Positions 6,033-13,297 are shown, counted from the first letter of the stretch. The stretch is DNA of 15,724 bases from Paludibacteraceae bacterium (GCA_947445425.1 CANFFA010000012.1:1-15724); one strand, 5' to 3'. Numbers and translations are program-made. The notes: generated from the sequence alone by a model not told the origin.

Positions 6033-7580
6033 ATGGAATTTCTAAATGCCTCATTAGTAAACTGGTCTAAAGCACAATTTGCTTTAACCGCAATGTATCA
6101 TTGGCTTTTCGTGCCCCTAACTCTGGGTCTGGGTGTCATCATGTCAATCATGGAAAGTCTATACTACAAGACTGGAAACGAAGAGTGGAAAAAAGCGACC
6201 AAGTTTTGGATGACGCTTTTCGGTGTAAATTTCGCCATTGGTGTGGCAACGGGCATTATTCTAGAATTTGAATTTGGCACCAATTGGTCAAATTACAGTT
6301 GGTTTGTGGGAGATATTTTCGGTGCACCGCTAGCCATCGAAGGAATTATGGCCTTTTTCATGGAGGCAACTTTTATTTCCATCATGTTTTTTGGATGGAA
6401 TAAAGTGAGCAAAAGATTCCATTTGATGTCAACTTGGCTAACAGTACTTGGTGCGACACTATCTGCCTTGTGGATTTTAGTGGCAAATGCTTGGATGCAA
6501 TACCCTGTAGGTATGGAGTTTAATCCTGCTACAGTAAGAAATGAAATGGTTGATTTCTGGAGCATTTTACTATCACCTGTCGCCATTAACAAATTCTGCC
6601 ATACTGTTTTGTCCGGCTGGGTAATGGGCGGATTGTTCGTTATTGGTATCAGTGCATGGTTTTTATTGAAAAAACGCGAAATTAGCTTTGCAATAAGAAG
6701 CATGAAAGTGGCTGCTATCTTTGGTGTGATTGCAAGCTTGCTATTAGCATATACGGGTGATGGTTCGGCCTATCAAGTTGGAAAACACCAACCAATGAAA
6801 CTTGCAGCCATGGAAGGATTATATGAAGGGGGAAATGGAATGGGTTTAGTGGCCTTTGGAATACTGAATTCAAATAAAAAGGCGTATGACGACAGTAACA
6901 ATCCTTACTTATTTAAAATTGAATTTCCTAATATGCTCTCTATACTTGCTTGTAGAGACGTTAACGGATTTGTACCGGGAGTTAAAAACATCATTGATGG
7001 TGGGTATCAGCTAAATGATAGTACCAAAGCACTGTCCTTTCAAGAAAAGCAAATTCGTGGAAAAGCTGCCATTGAATCTTTAACTAGCTATCAACAAGCT
7101 ATTTCAAAAAAAGACACGACTGCTGCAGCATTTCACAAAGAACAATTAAAAGAGAATTATGCCCAGTTTGGTTATGGTTACTTAGAAAAAGCGGAAGATT
7201 TAATACCCAATATTCCAACAGTATTCTATTCTTTTCACTTCATGGTACTATTGGGTTTATATTTTATAGCTTTGTTTGCGCTTGTTTTATATTACACTCA
7301 GATTCAAAAGATTGAAAATACCAATTGGTTACTCTGGTTAAGTTTACTCAGTATTCCATTGGGCTATGTTGCAGGTGAATTGGGTTGGGTTGTTGCAGAA
7401 GTGGGTCGTCAACCCTGGGCAATTCAGGATATTTTACCAGTGCAAGCTGCAATTTCTGGTATCTCTACGAGTTCAGTAAAAATCACTTTTTTCCTATTTT
7501 TATTTCTATTTACCGCTTTGTTGATTGCCGAAATACGCATCATACTTCAACAGATTAAAAAAGGACCAGAAGTTGAATAG
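6033..7580 (+). CDS. cydA: cytochrome bd ubiquinol/menaquinol oxidase subunit I
   Basis: A 515-aa polytopic membrane subunit that oxidises quinol and carries all three hemes of cytochrome bd. Visible landmarks are His23 (heme b595/d region), His190 in NKFCHTVLSG and Met404 in FHFMV (the b558 ligands). Also present are the Q-loop residues Lys256 and Glu261 in QPMKLAAMEG, and the invariant GRQPW at 459-463. The periplasmic region between the Q-loop start and the Met404 helix is long (about residues 262-395) and includes a charged, Ala/Gln/Lys-rich stretch (335-390), unlike the E. coli protein. I believe this is normal for Bacteroidota CydA. cydB follows after 89 nt. The high-affinity oxidase supports microaerobic growth and oxygen scavenging. 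The start ATG lies in an AACAAAAATG context. Confidence 0.95.
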   Translation: MEFLNASLVNWSKAQFALTAMYHWLFVPLTLGLGVIMSIMESLYYKTGNEEWKKATKFWMTLFGVNFAIGVATGIILEFEFGTNWSNYSWFVGDIFGAPLAIEGIMAFFMEATFISIMFFGWNKVSKRFHLMSTWLTVLGATLSALWILVANAWMQYPVGMEFNPATVRNEMVDFWSILLSPVAINKFCHTVLSGWVMGGLFVIGISAWFLLKKREISFAIRSMKVAAIFGVIASLLLAYTGDGSAYQVGKHQPMKLAAMEGLYEGGNGMGLVAFGILNSNKKAYDDSNNPYLFKIEFPNMLSILACRDVNGFVPGVKNIIDGGYQLNDSTKALSFQEKQIRGKAAIESLTSYQQAISKKDTTAAAFHKEQLKENYAQFGYGYLEKAEDLIPNIPTVFYSFHFMVLLGLYFIALFALVLYYTQIQKIENTNWLLWLSLLSIPLGYVAGELGWVVAEVGRQPWAIQDILPVQAAISGISTSSVKITFFLFLFLFTALLIAEIRIILQQIKKGPEVE

Positions 7581-7599
7581 GAATTTAGGACATGAGATT

Positions 7600-7620
7600 A
7601 TGATTTCTAAATGAAATCAT
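7600..7620 (+). other. intercistronic hairpin between cydA and cydB
   Basis: ATGATTTC (7600-7607) and GAAATCAT (7613-7620) form a perfect 8-bp stem with a 5-nt loop in the 89-nt cydA-cydB gap. No T-run follows, so it is more likely an mRNA processing or stability element than a terminator. Confidence 0.45.
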
Positions 7621-7669
7621 TAACTATGCATTTGTTACAAAATTACCAAGCAAATCTAAAAATATAATT

Positions 7670-8818
7670 ATGATTACATATTCATTTCTACAACAATACT
7701 GGTGGTTTATCATCTCACTTTTGGGTGGAATTTTGGCCTTTTTACTTTTTGTTCAAGGAGGCCAAACCTTATTATTTTCTTTATCAAAAACCGAAGATGA
7801 ACGCCGACTTTTGGTGAATGTTCTGGGTAGAAAGTGGGAGTTTACCTTTACAACTTTAGTTACATTTGGTGGAGCATTTTTCGCCTCATTTCCCTTATTT
7901 TACTCTACCAGCTTTGGTGGAGCCTATTGGGTTTGGATGGCGATTCTCTTCTGCTTCATTATCCAGGCTGTTTCTTACGAATTTCAGTCAAAGCCTGGAA
8001 ATCTATACGGAGCTAACACCTATCGTATCTTTCTATTTATCAATGGACTATTGGGAACTTTCTTAATTGGGGTAGCCATTGCTACCTTTTTCACTGGTTC
8101 TGACTTTGCCATTAACAAAGGAAATATTACCAATCAATTGGCGCCAGCGATTAGTACATGGCAAAATCCATGGCATGGATTAGAGGCCTTGTTGAACATT
8201 AGAAATATAACACTAGGGTTGGCGGTTTTCTTTTTATCACGCTCCCAAGCCTTACTGTATTTTATTAATCGACTCAACAACGAGGCATTGGAAACACGTT
8301 CAAGAAAGCAACTGTTGTACAACGCCTTACCCTTTCTAGTATTTTTCCTGACTTTTGTAATCTGGACAATACTTTCAGAGGGCTTTGCAGTTGATAAATC
8401 AAGTGGAGTCGTATTTCTAAGCCCTTACAAATACTTCGTAAATCTAATAGAAATGCCGATTGTATTGCTTGCTTTTTTAATTGGAGTAGTAGCAGTATTA
8501 TACGGGATTGGAAGAAGTCTACTTTCCGAGAAATTCAAAGCAGGTATTTGGTTTTCAGGTATTGGAACGGTCATTACAGTTTGTAGTTTGCTGCTAATCA
8601 CAGGTTATAACAACACTTCATTTTACCCTTCTTCTAGCAACTTGCAAAGTTCGTTAACGATTTACAACTCCTCTTCAAGTGAGTTTACTTTACATGCCAT
8701 GTCGATTGCATCATTGCTCATCCCATTCGTTCTTGCTTATATCGTGTATGCTTGGCGGGCCATGGAAAAGAACAAAACGGACATTGAAGACATTAACAAT
8801 GATCATCATGCATATTGA
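7670..8818 (+). CDS. cydB: cytochrome bd oxidase subunit II
   Basis: A 382-aa hydrophobic protein with about nine predicted spans, directly downstream of cydA. Recognisable CydB segments are TEDERRLLVN (41-50), FGGAFFASFPLFYS (66-79) and YEFQSKPGN. Two motifs of the E. coli subunit are altered. The DGFDMG helix reads VQGGQT (28-33), so Asp29 is absent. HWDGNQVW reads KWEFTFTT (55-62), with Glu57 in place of Asp58 and no GNQ. From memory this is the usual Bacteroidota version rather than decay, and the frame is intact over the full length. It forms the heterodimer core with CydA and, by inference, may contact the DUF4492 protein. The tail (DIEDINNDHHAY) is cytoplasmic and polar. Transcription ends at the hairpin 8839-8871. 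Confidence 0.93.
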   Translation: MITYSFLQQYWWFIISLLGGILAFLLFVQGGQTLLFSLSKTEDERRLLVNVLGRKWEFTFTTLVTFGGAFFASFPLFYSTSFGGAYWVWMAILFCFIIQAVSYEFQSKPGNLYGANTYRIFLFINGLLGTFLIGVAIATFFTGSDFAINKGNITNQLAPAISTWQNPWHGLEALLNIRNITLGLAVFFLSRSQALLYFINRLNNEALETRSRKQLLYNALPFLVFFLTFVIWTILSEGFAVDKSSGVVFLSPYKYFVNLIEMPIVLLAFLIGVVAVLYGIGRSLLSEKFKAGIWFSGIGTVITVCSLLLITGYNNTSFYPSSSNLQSSLTIYNSSSSEFTLHAMSIASLLIPFVLAYIVYAWRAMEKNKTDIEDINNDHHAY

Positions 8819-8838
8819 TTAATCATACAAACAAAAAT

Positions 8839-8871
8839 AGGCTACTCCGATTATGGGAGCAGCCTTTTTTT
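8839..8871. terminator. bidirectional terminator between cydB and pepD
   Basis: The stem AGGCTACTCC (8839-8848) pairs with GGAGCAGCCT (8856-8865) with one A/C mismatch and a 7-nt loop, followed by seven T on the plus strand. On the minus strand the stem exits into TATTTTTGTTT, so it can serve both convergent genes. Confidence 0.85.
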
Positions 8872-8877
8872 ATTCAT

Positions 8878-10350
8878 TTACTTCAAAGGCGTATTTTCTA
8901 GTCCTGCAACAAGAAAATCCCAAAATTTTGCAACGGAAGTAATCTCAACCTTTTCGTCTGGCGAATGTGGATATCGAATGGTTGGACCAAATGAGATCAT
9001 ATCCATTTTGGGGTAATGGGTACCAATAATTCCACATTCCAATCCAGCATGAATAATCATAACTTTAGGAATTACACCAAATTTTTCTTGATAAACCTGG
9101 GTCATTTCTTTCAAAATGGGTGATTGCAAGTCTGGCTCCCAACCTGGATAACCACCAGCAAATTCCACTTTTGCTCCTGCCAATAAAAACAGACTTTCTA
9201 CCATGGAAGCCAATTCCTCTTTTCGTGATTCAACCGAACTACGAATCAGACAACGCAAACTCACCGATTGACCATCCGACTTAATGATGGCCAAATTATT
9301 GGAAGTTTCTACTACAGTAGGCATTTCAGAGATAAAACGTAGTACACCATTTGGACAAGCGGTCACTCCATTTATTAAATCATCCTGAATCTCTTCTGGC
9401 ATCAATCCACTGGGTAGATCAACCATATCCACTTGAAAAGTGATATTGTTTTCAACTGATTTATACTCTTCTATGAATAATTCTTGAAAATCTGAAACAA
9501 ATTCAATTAAATCATCCACCCCATCAGCAGGAACTGTGATCACAGCAAATGCTTCCCTCGGAATAGCATTTCGCAAACTTCCTCCATCAACAGATGCCAA
9601 GCGCGCTTCAAAATCTGAAACTGCCTCCTTTAGGAAACGAAATAAAAGTTTGTTAGCATTTGCACGTTGCAAATGAATATCTACTCCAGAATGCCCTCCT
9701 TTTAAACCAGTCAAAGAGAGTTTCAAAGCCACATCCCCCTGAGGGACTTCAACTTCTGTGTAACGAAAACTAATGTCGGCATCACTACCGCCAGCACATC
9801 CAACATACAACTCACCTTCGTCTTCCGAATCAAGATTCATCAGAATTTCACCTTTAAGAAAATTAGGTTGAAGTCCAAAGGCACCATGCATTCCTGTTTC
9901 TTCATCTGCTGTTGCAAAAAGTTCTAGAGCTGGATGAGAAAGATTAGTAGATTGCAACACTGCCAAAGCCGCAGCCAGTCCTATACCATTATCTGAACCC
10001 AAGGTCGTATTTTTAGCGGTCACCCACCCATTTTCTACATAAGCATCGATAGCATCAGTTACAAAATCATGTCCAATACCGCTATTTTTTTGCGGCACCA
10101 TGTCCATGTGCGCTTGTAGGATTACCGCTTTTCTATTCTCCATTCCTAGTGTAGCAGGTTTACGAATCAGCACATTTCCAGCCTCGTCACAAATGCTTTC
10201 TAGTCCCAAAGACTTACCAAAATTCAATAGAAATTCAGTAACTTGACCACAATGTCCAGATGGACGAGGTACTTGCGTTAAACTATAAAAATTATCCCAA
10301 AGAATCTTTGGCTCTAAAAGGCGAATATCATTTTCGTTCATAAACAACAT
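8878..10350 (-). CDS. pepD: aminoacyl-histidine dipeptidase (Xaa-His dipeptidase, M20C)
   Basis: A 490-aa cytosolic metallodipeptidase that releases His from dipeptides such as carnosine. The metal site is complete: His81 and Asp83 in AHMDMVPQ, bridging Asp120 in LGSDNGIG, catalytic Glu150 with metal-binding Glu151 in DEETGMHGAFGL, Asp174 in NLDSED, and His462 in YPHSPDEKV. The dimerisation/lid domain contains LKGGHSG (216-222), and HAGLECG lies at 434-440. The length equals the E. coli family average and there is no signal peptide. The first ATG (10350) is annotated; a second ATG three codons in (10341) gives a protein starting MNENDIRLLEP and is equally plausible, since homologs start near there. 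It is monocistronic, converges on cydB and diverges from the CoA-transferase gene. No sigma-A-like motif is evident upstream. Confidence 0.92.
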   Translation of the reverse strand: MLFMNENDIRLLEPKILWDNFYSLTQVPRPSGHCGQVTEFLLNFGKSLGLESICDEAGNVLIRKPATLGMENRKAVILQAHMDMVPQKNSGIGHDFVTDAIDAYVENGWVTAKNTTLGSDNGIGLAAALAVLQSTNLSHPALELFATADEETGMHGAFGLQPNFLKGEILMNLDSEDEGELYVGCAGGSDADISFRYTEVEVPQGDVALKLSLTGLKGGHSGVDIHLQRANANKLLFRFLKEAVSDFEARLASVDGGSLRNAIPREAFAVITVPADGVDDLIEFVSDFQELFIEEYKSVENNITFQVDMVDLPSGLMPEEIQDDLINGVTACPNGVLRFISEMPTVVETSNNLAIIKSDGQSVSLRCLIRSSVESRKEELASMVESLFLLAGAKVEFAGGYPGWEPDLQSPILKEMTQVYQEKFGVIPKVMIIHAGLECGIIGTHYPKMDMISFGPTIRYPHSPDEKVEITSVAKFWDFLVAGLENTPLK

Positions 10351-10403
10351 GCTTTAATAAATATATGCGAAATCTTTAATCTAATGACTACAAATATCCA
10401 CAT

Positions 10404-10417
10404 TTATTTCGAAATAA
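10404..10417. promoter_or_regulatory. 14-bp perfect palindrome upstream of pepD, possible operator
   Basis: TTATTTCGAAATAA is its own reverse complement. It lies 54 bp upstream of the pepD start, in the 254-nt divergent region between pepD and the CoA-transferase gene. Its position suits a dimeric repressor site, but AT-rich palindromes also arise by chance. Confidence 0.35.
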
Positions 10418-10522
10418 GCAAACGATTATAAATTTCCAACTTCTATGATAAAAGATGATTAGTCACTAAAAAAAACTAAAATTTCAAGTTGAAAATTAAA
10501 TGAGAATAAGCGTCATTTAAAG

Positions 10523-10552
10523 TTTAAATTTAAAAAATAAATGCTAATTTTG
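10523..10552 (+). promoter_or_regulatory. candidate sigma-A promoter for the CoA-transferase gene
   Basis: TAATTTTG at 10545-10552 matches TAnnTTTG. TTTA at 10523-10526 lies 18 nt upstream as a -33 element. The predicted leader is about 45 nt before the ATG at 10605. Confidence 0.5.
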
Positions 10553-10604
10553 TAGCCATTAAGCAGTAAAACAGATGGAAAATTAACTATATCCCCCTCA
10601 TATT

Positions 10605-12104
10605 ATGCAACAGACTTTTAAATTTGTGACTGCCGAAGAGGCAGCTAGCTATGTAAACGATGGTGATATCATTGGCTTTAGCGGTTTTACACCAGCTGGC
10701 TGTCCAAAAGATGTTCCAACTGCCATTGCCAAACGTGCAGAGGCTTTTCATGCTGAAGGTAAACCTTTTAAAATCGGCATTTACACAGGTGCATCAACCG
10801 GCGACTCATTAGATGGAGTCCTAGCACGTGCGAATGCAATTTTATTTCGCACTCCTTATCAATCCAACAAAGATCTGCGTTCGGCCTTAAACGACGAGCG
10901 AGCACCCTATTTCGACATGCACCTTTCTAGTCTTGCCCAAGAGTTGCGTTTCGGCTTTATGAAAAAACCGACATTCGCCATCCTAGAAATTTGCGACCTC
11001 ACTGCAGATGGTGAGTTTGTACTTACTTCAGCTGTGGGTATCTCGCCAACAGTAGCGCAATTGGCAGATCATATCATTTTAGAATGGAACCACAATCACC
11101 CAAAAGAATTACGTGGATTTCATGATATTTATGAACCCCTTGATCCTCCCTTCCGTAGAGAATTACAAGTATATAAACCAACCGATAGAATCGGGTCTGC
11201 TGTAATTAAAGTAGATCCATCAAAAATCCTTTGTGTTGTTGAAACCAACCGCAAGGATGAAGTAGGTGGCTTCACGCCTACCGATGCTGTTACTGATCAA
11301 ATTGGGGCTAACGTTGCCATTTTCTTGGCAAATGAAATCAAGGCAGGCCGGGTTCCTAAAGAATGTCTACCAATTCAATCAGGTGTTGGAAATATAGCAA
11401 ATGCCGTAATGGCTTCGTTGGGCGAAAATCCAGACATCCCACCTTTTGAAATGTATACAGAAGTAATTCAAGACTCTGTTATTGATCTAATTAACAAAGG
11501 AAACATCACTTTTGCCAGTGGCTGTTCACTCACGGTTACCGTTCCAGTTCTGGATGCAATTTATGCAAATTTAGAATTCTATCGCGACAAATTATTGCTT
11601 CGACCTCAAGAAATATCAAATAATCCTGAGATTGCACGTCGCTTGGGTCTAATTACCATCAATACTGCATTGGAAGCAGACATCTTTGGTAATGTCAACA
11701 GTACCCACGTACTTGGATCTAAAATGATGAACGGAATTGGTGGTTCTGGCGACTTTACTAGAAATGCCTACATCTCTATTTTCACCACTCCATCAACCGC
11801 CAAAGGCAATAAAATCAGTGCTATTGTTCCCATGGTAACACATGTTGATCAATCGGAGCACTCGGTAAACATCATTATCACTGAGCATGGTATTGCAGAT
11901 TTAAGGGGCAAATCACCCGTACAACGTGCGGAAGAGATTATTGAAAAATGTGTAGCACCAGAGTATAAACAGATGCTTTTGGATTACATTAAATTATCAG
12001 GACCTACACACACACCTCAAAATTTATCAGCTTGCTTTGGGATGCACATGCAATTTGAAAAAACAGGCAGCATGTTGGGGACCAAGTGGGAGGATTATAT
12101 TTAA
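10605..12104 (+). CDS. acetyl-CoA hydrolase/transferase family protein, likely succinyl-CoA:acetate CoA-transferase
   Basis: A 499-aa soluble class I CoA-transferase. The N-terminal half has the fold entry GFSGFTPAGCPKDVP (24-38) and YTGASTGDSLDG (60-71). The C-terminal half carries GVGNIANAV (260-268), the catalytic glutamate Glu286 in MYTEVIQDS, the GIGGSGDFTRNAY oxyanion/CoA loop (about 377-389) and HGIADLRGKSP. The Y-T-E-V-I-Q-D context and the length match the succinate CoA-transferase branch (AarC/Cat1/YgfH-like), which moves CoA between succinyl-CoA and acetate or propionate. Hydrolase names are often applied to the same family. In Bacteroidota this can yield acetate or close the TCA cycle. 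It is monocistronic with its own candidate promoter and a strong terminator. Family certain, acyl preference inferred. Confidence 0.88.
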   Translation: MQQTFKFVTAEEAASYVNDGDIIGFSGFTPAGCPKDVPTAIAKRAEAFHAEGKPFKIGIYTGASTGDSLDGVLARANAILFRTPYQSNKDLRSALNDERAPYFDMHLSSLAQELRFGFMKKPTFAILEICDLTADGEFVLTSAVGISPTVAQLADHIILEWNHNHPKELRGFHDIYEPLDPPFRRELQVYKPTDRIGSAVIKVDPSKILCVVETNRKDEVGGFTPTDAVTDQIGANVAIFLANEIKAGRVPKECLPIQSGVGNIANAVMASLGENPDIPPFEMYTEVIQDSVIDLINKGNITFASGCSLTVTVPVLDAIYANLEFYRDKLLLRPQEISNNPEIARRLGLITINTALEADIFGNVNSTHVLGSKMMNGIGGSGDFTRNAYISIFTTPSTAKGNKISAIVPMVTHVDQSEHSVNIIITEHGIADLRGKSPVQRAEEIIEKCVAPEYKQMLLDYIKLSGPTHTPQNLSACFGMHMQFEKTGSMLGTKWEDYI

Positions 12105-12122
12105 CTACCTACTGAAAAAATC

Positions 12123-12161
12123 AAAAAAGAGAGCTTCTGCATGTTGAAGCTCTCTTTTTTT
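12123..12161. terminator. bidirectional terminator between the CoA-transferase gene and the Cys-rich gene cluster
   Basis: GAGAGCTTC (12129-12137) and GAAGCTCTC (12146-12154) form a perfect 9-bp stem with an 8-nt loop, flanked by A6 and T7. It therefore works in both directions: it ends the CoA-transferase mRNA on the plus strand and the 68-aa Cys-rich protein's mRNA on the minus strand. Confidence 0.9.
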
Positions 12162-12190
12162 GCTTTAAATTATACTTTCCTATACAATCT

Positions 12191-12397
12191 TTACTCTGCC
12201 ACACTATCTCTAGTGCATTGAGTGGCTGGCATTACAGATGATTTACAGGATTCCATTTCCGGCATACAGCAATGCTGCATTGTGTGACAGGGCTGACAAG
12301 ATTTATTAAAACGTGTTGACCCTAGGGTTCCATACAGTGCTCCAAAAGTTAGTGCCGCAGCAACTAGTCCTACTAAAAAATTTCCTTTTCTTGACAT
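12191..12397 (-). CDS. small Cys/His-rich membrane-anchored protein with CxxCHxxxHCC
   Basis: A 68-aa protein I cannot assign to a named family. The N-terminus MSRKGNFLVGLVAAALTFGA resembles the YtxH-type start and gives one membrane span (about residues 7-25) that could be a signal anchor with the tail outside. The tail holds Cys34, Cys37, His38, His42, Cys43, Cys44, Cys51 and Cys61, arranged as CQPCHTMQHCC followed by two single Cys, plus four Met. CQPCH formally equals a c-type heme attachment motif, but the protein is far smaller than known cytochromes, so metal or redox thiol chemistry is as likely. It is the last gene of a minus-strand pair, 83 nt after the four-CC-pair protein, and ends at the bidirectional terminator. 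ATG start with an AT-rich leader. Confidence 0.65.
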   Translation of the reverse strand: MSRKGNFLVGLVAAALTFGALYGTLGSTRFNKSCQPCHTMQHCCMPEMESCKSSVMPATQCTRDSVAE

Positions 12398-12480
12398 CGT
12401 GATGATTATTTATCGATTATCTTATATACTTTTTAAAAATTGAAAATACATCTGCAATCAGTCATGCAGACGAATACAGC

Positions 12481-12750
12481 TCAACAGCAGTTGGATTTTG
12501 AGCTACAACAGCCTTTTGTTTTTGATGCTACAAATTCAGCATATTCAGCATCACTCATGGATCGGATTTTATCCATCATTTCGAGCTTACGATCCCTACC
12601 TCCGCAACAGCTATATCTACTGCAACAAGACTTCAGTAGTTTCATTACCAAGCCAAAAACAAAGATTCCCACTAGTAATTTTGGCATAAAAAAAGCCACA
12701 GTCCCAAACAGCACTCCCACCAGTACGGACTTAAAAATTGATTTTGTCAT
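12481..12750 (-). CDS. small membrane protein with four CC pairs
   Basis: An 89-aa protein, family not recognised. Residues 6-38 are hydrophobic with a central Pro-Lys and probably form a two-helix hairpin, leaving both ends cytoplasmic by the positive-inside rule. The polar part carries CCx4CC (42-49), a basic linker, the segment KIRSMSDAEYAEF (61-73) and a terminal CCx5CC (81-89): eight Cys in four adjacent pairs and none elsewhere. The KIRSMSDAEYAEF segment resembles KLMEMSDDEKQKF of the neighbouring 109-aa protein, which also ends in CC. It is first in its own unit, preceded by a promoter element shared with the sigma gene (12800-12829). The overlapping plus-strand frame is the low-complexity shadow of this gene. 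Thiol-based metal binding or redox sensing is inference. Confidence 0.7.
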   Translation of the reverse strand: MTKSIFKSVLVGVLFGTVAFFMPKLLVGIFVFGLVMKLLKSCCSRYSCCGGRDRKLEMMDKIRSMSDAEYAEFVASKTKGCCSSKSNCC

Positions 12751-12799
12751 TTTCGTTTAAATTGAATTATTAATCTTAATTTGTTTCTTTATATTGTGG

Positions 12800-12829
12800 T
12801 AGACGCACCATAATGAAAACTACTTTAAA
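12800..12829 (-). promoter_or_regulatory. candidate ECF-sigma promoter driving the Cys-rich pair
   Basis: Read on the minus strand it is GTTTAAAGTA, 15 nt, then CGTCTA, followed by a predicted leader of about 43 nt to the ATG at 12750. CGTCTA is a common -10 hexamer of ECF promoters. The same two blocks at the same spacing occur upstream of the ECF sigma gene (13912-13941). No TAnnTTTG element is present here. Confidence 0.6.
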
Positions 12830-12896
12830 CAAAAGCGCATTTTAACAAAAACACACACAAGCATTTCACTGCCAAATAATTACGCCATAATACAAA

Positions 12897-12945
12897 CAAA
12901 AAAAAACTTGACTTTTCTGACGAAAAACGTCAAAAGAGTCAAGTT
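12897..12945 (-). terminator. terminator after the sigma factor/109-aa protein unit
   Basis: An 18-bp stem (12905-12922 with 12928-12945; one G-U, one mismatch) with a 5-nt loop. On the minus strand it runs into eight T (plus 12897-12904). It separates the sigma-factor unit from the downstream Cys-rich pair. On the plus strand only CTTTTTG follows, so the main direction is minus. Confidence 0.85.
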
Positions 12946-12967
12946 CTTTTTGTTTGTGGATAAAAGC

Positions 12968-13297
12968 TTATTTACAGCATCTATTTTTCCAGATATTCTT
13001 AAACTTTTGTTTTTCGTCATCACTCATCTCCATCAGTTTTTCTTTGAAGTCTTGATGATCTTGATGTCCTACATGCTCAAAGTGTTTTCTATAACTCCAA
13101 CCGCCAAATAGAATACGAGACAAAAGTAGTAAACCCATTGCCTGCCAATAAGTGATGAGTGGTAAATCGAAAATCATTGGAAGGAGATGATTCCACAAAA
13201 GCATAACAACAGCACTTAATACAAAAAGTCCAATAAAGAGCAAAGGGATGAAAAAACATTTATGTCTTTTGCAATAGTTTTGATTTTCTGTTTCCAT
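12968..13297 (-). CDS. small His/Cys-rich membrane protein co-transcribed with the ECF sigma factor
   Basis: A 109-aa protein without an assigned family name, though I have a memory of similar proteins next to Bacteroidota ECF sigma genes (LPLITYWQAMGLLLLSRILFGG core). It has two spans (about 15-36 and 47-65), placing both termini in the cytoplasm. The N-terminus has CKRHKC (9-14). After the second span comes a His ladder, His72-x2-His75-x2-His78-x2-His81, then KLMEMSDDEKQKF (87-99) and a terminal CC (107-108). It starts 31 nt after the sigma gene stop, so it is almost certainly co-transcribed and occupies the place where an anti-sigma factor would normally sit. It has no zinc anti-sigma HxxxCxxC motif. 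A sigma-regulating or metal-sensing role is inference from position and residues. Confidence 0.72.
   Translation of the reverse strand: METENQNYCKRHKCFFIPLLFIGLFVLSAVVMLLWNHLLPMIFDLPLITYWQAMGLLLLSRILFGGWSYRKHFEHVGHQDHQDFKEKLMEMSDDEKQKFKNIWKNRCCK

Noticed and set aside
5809..6045. 78-aa plus-strand frame running into cydA
   Set aside because: It starts with TTG, covers the inverted-repeat arm and overlaps the cydA start out of frame. Its composition looks like translated AT-rich non-coding DNA.
12461..12500. A third ECF-type promoter (CGTCT on the minus strand near 12470) before the 68-aa gene
   Set aside because: CGTCT is present, but no TTTAAAGTA-like block lies at the right distance, so it does not match the two good elements.
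12440..12760. 106-aa plus-strand frame
   Set aside because: It lies antisense over the whole four-CC-pair gene. The minus-strand frame has a coherent membrane hairpin, a promoter-like element and similarity to its neighbour, whereas this frame is Gln/Ser/Pro low-complexity without a domain.
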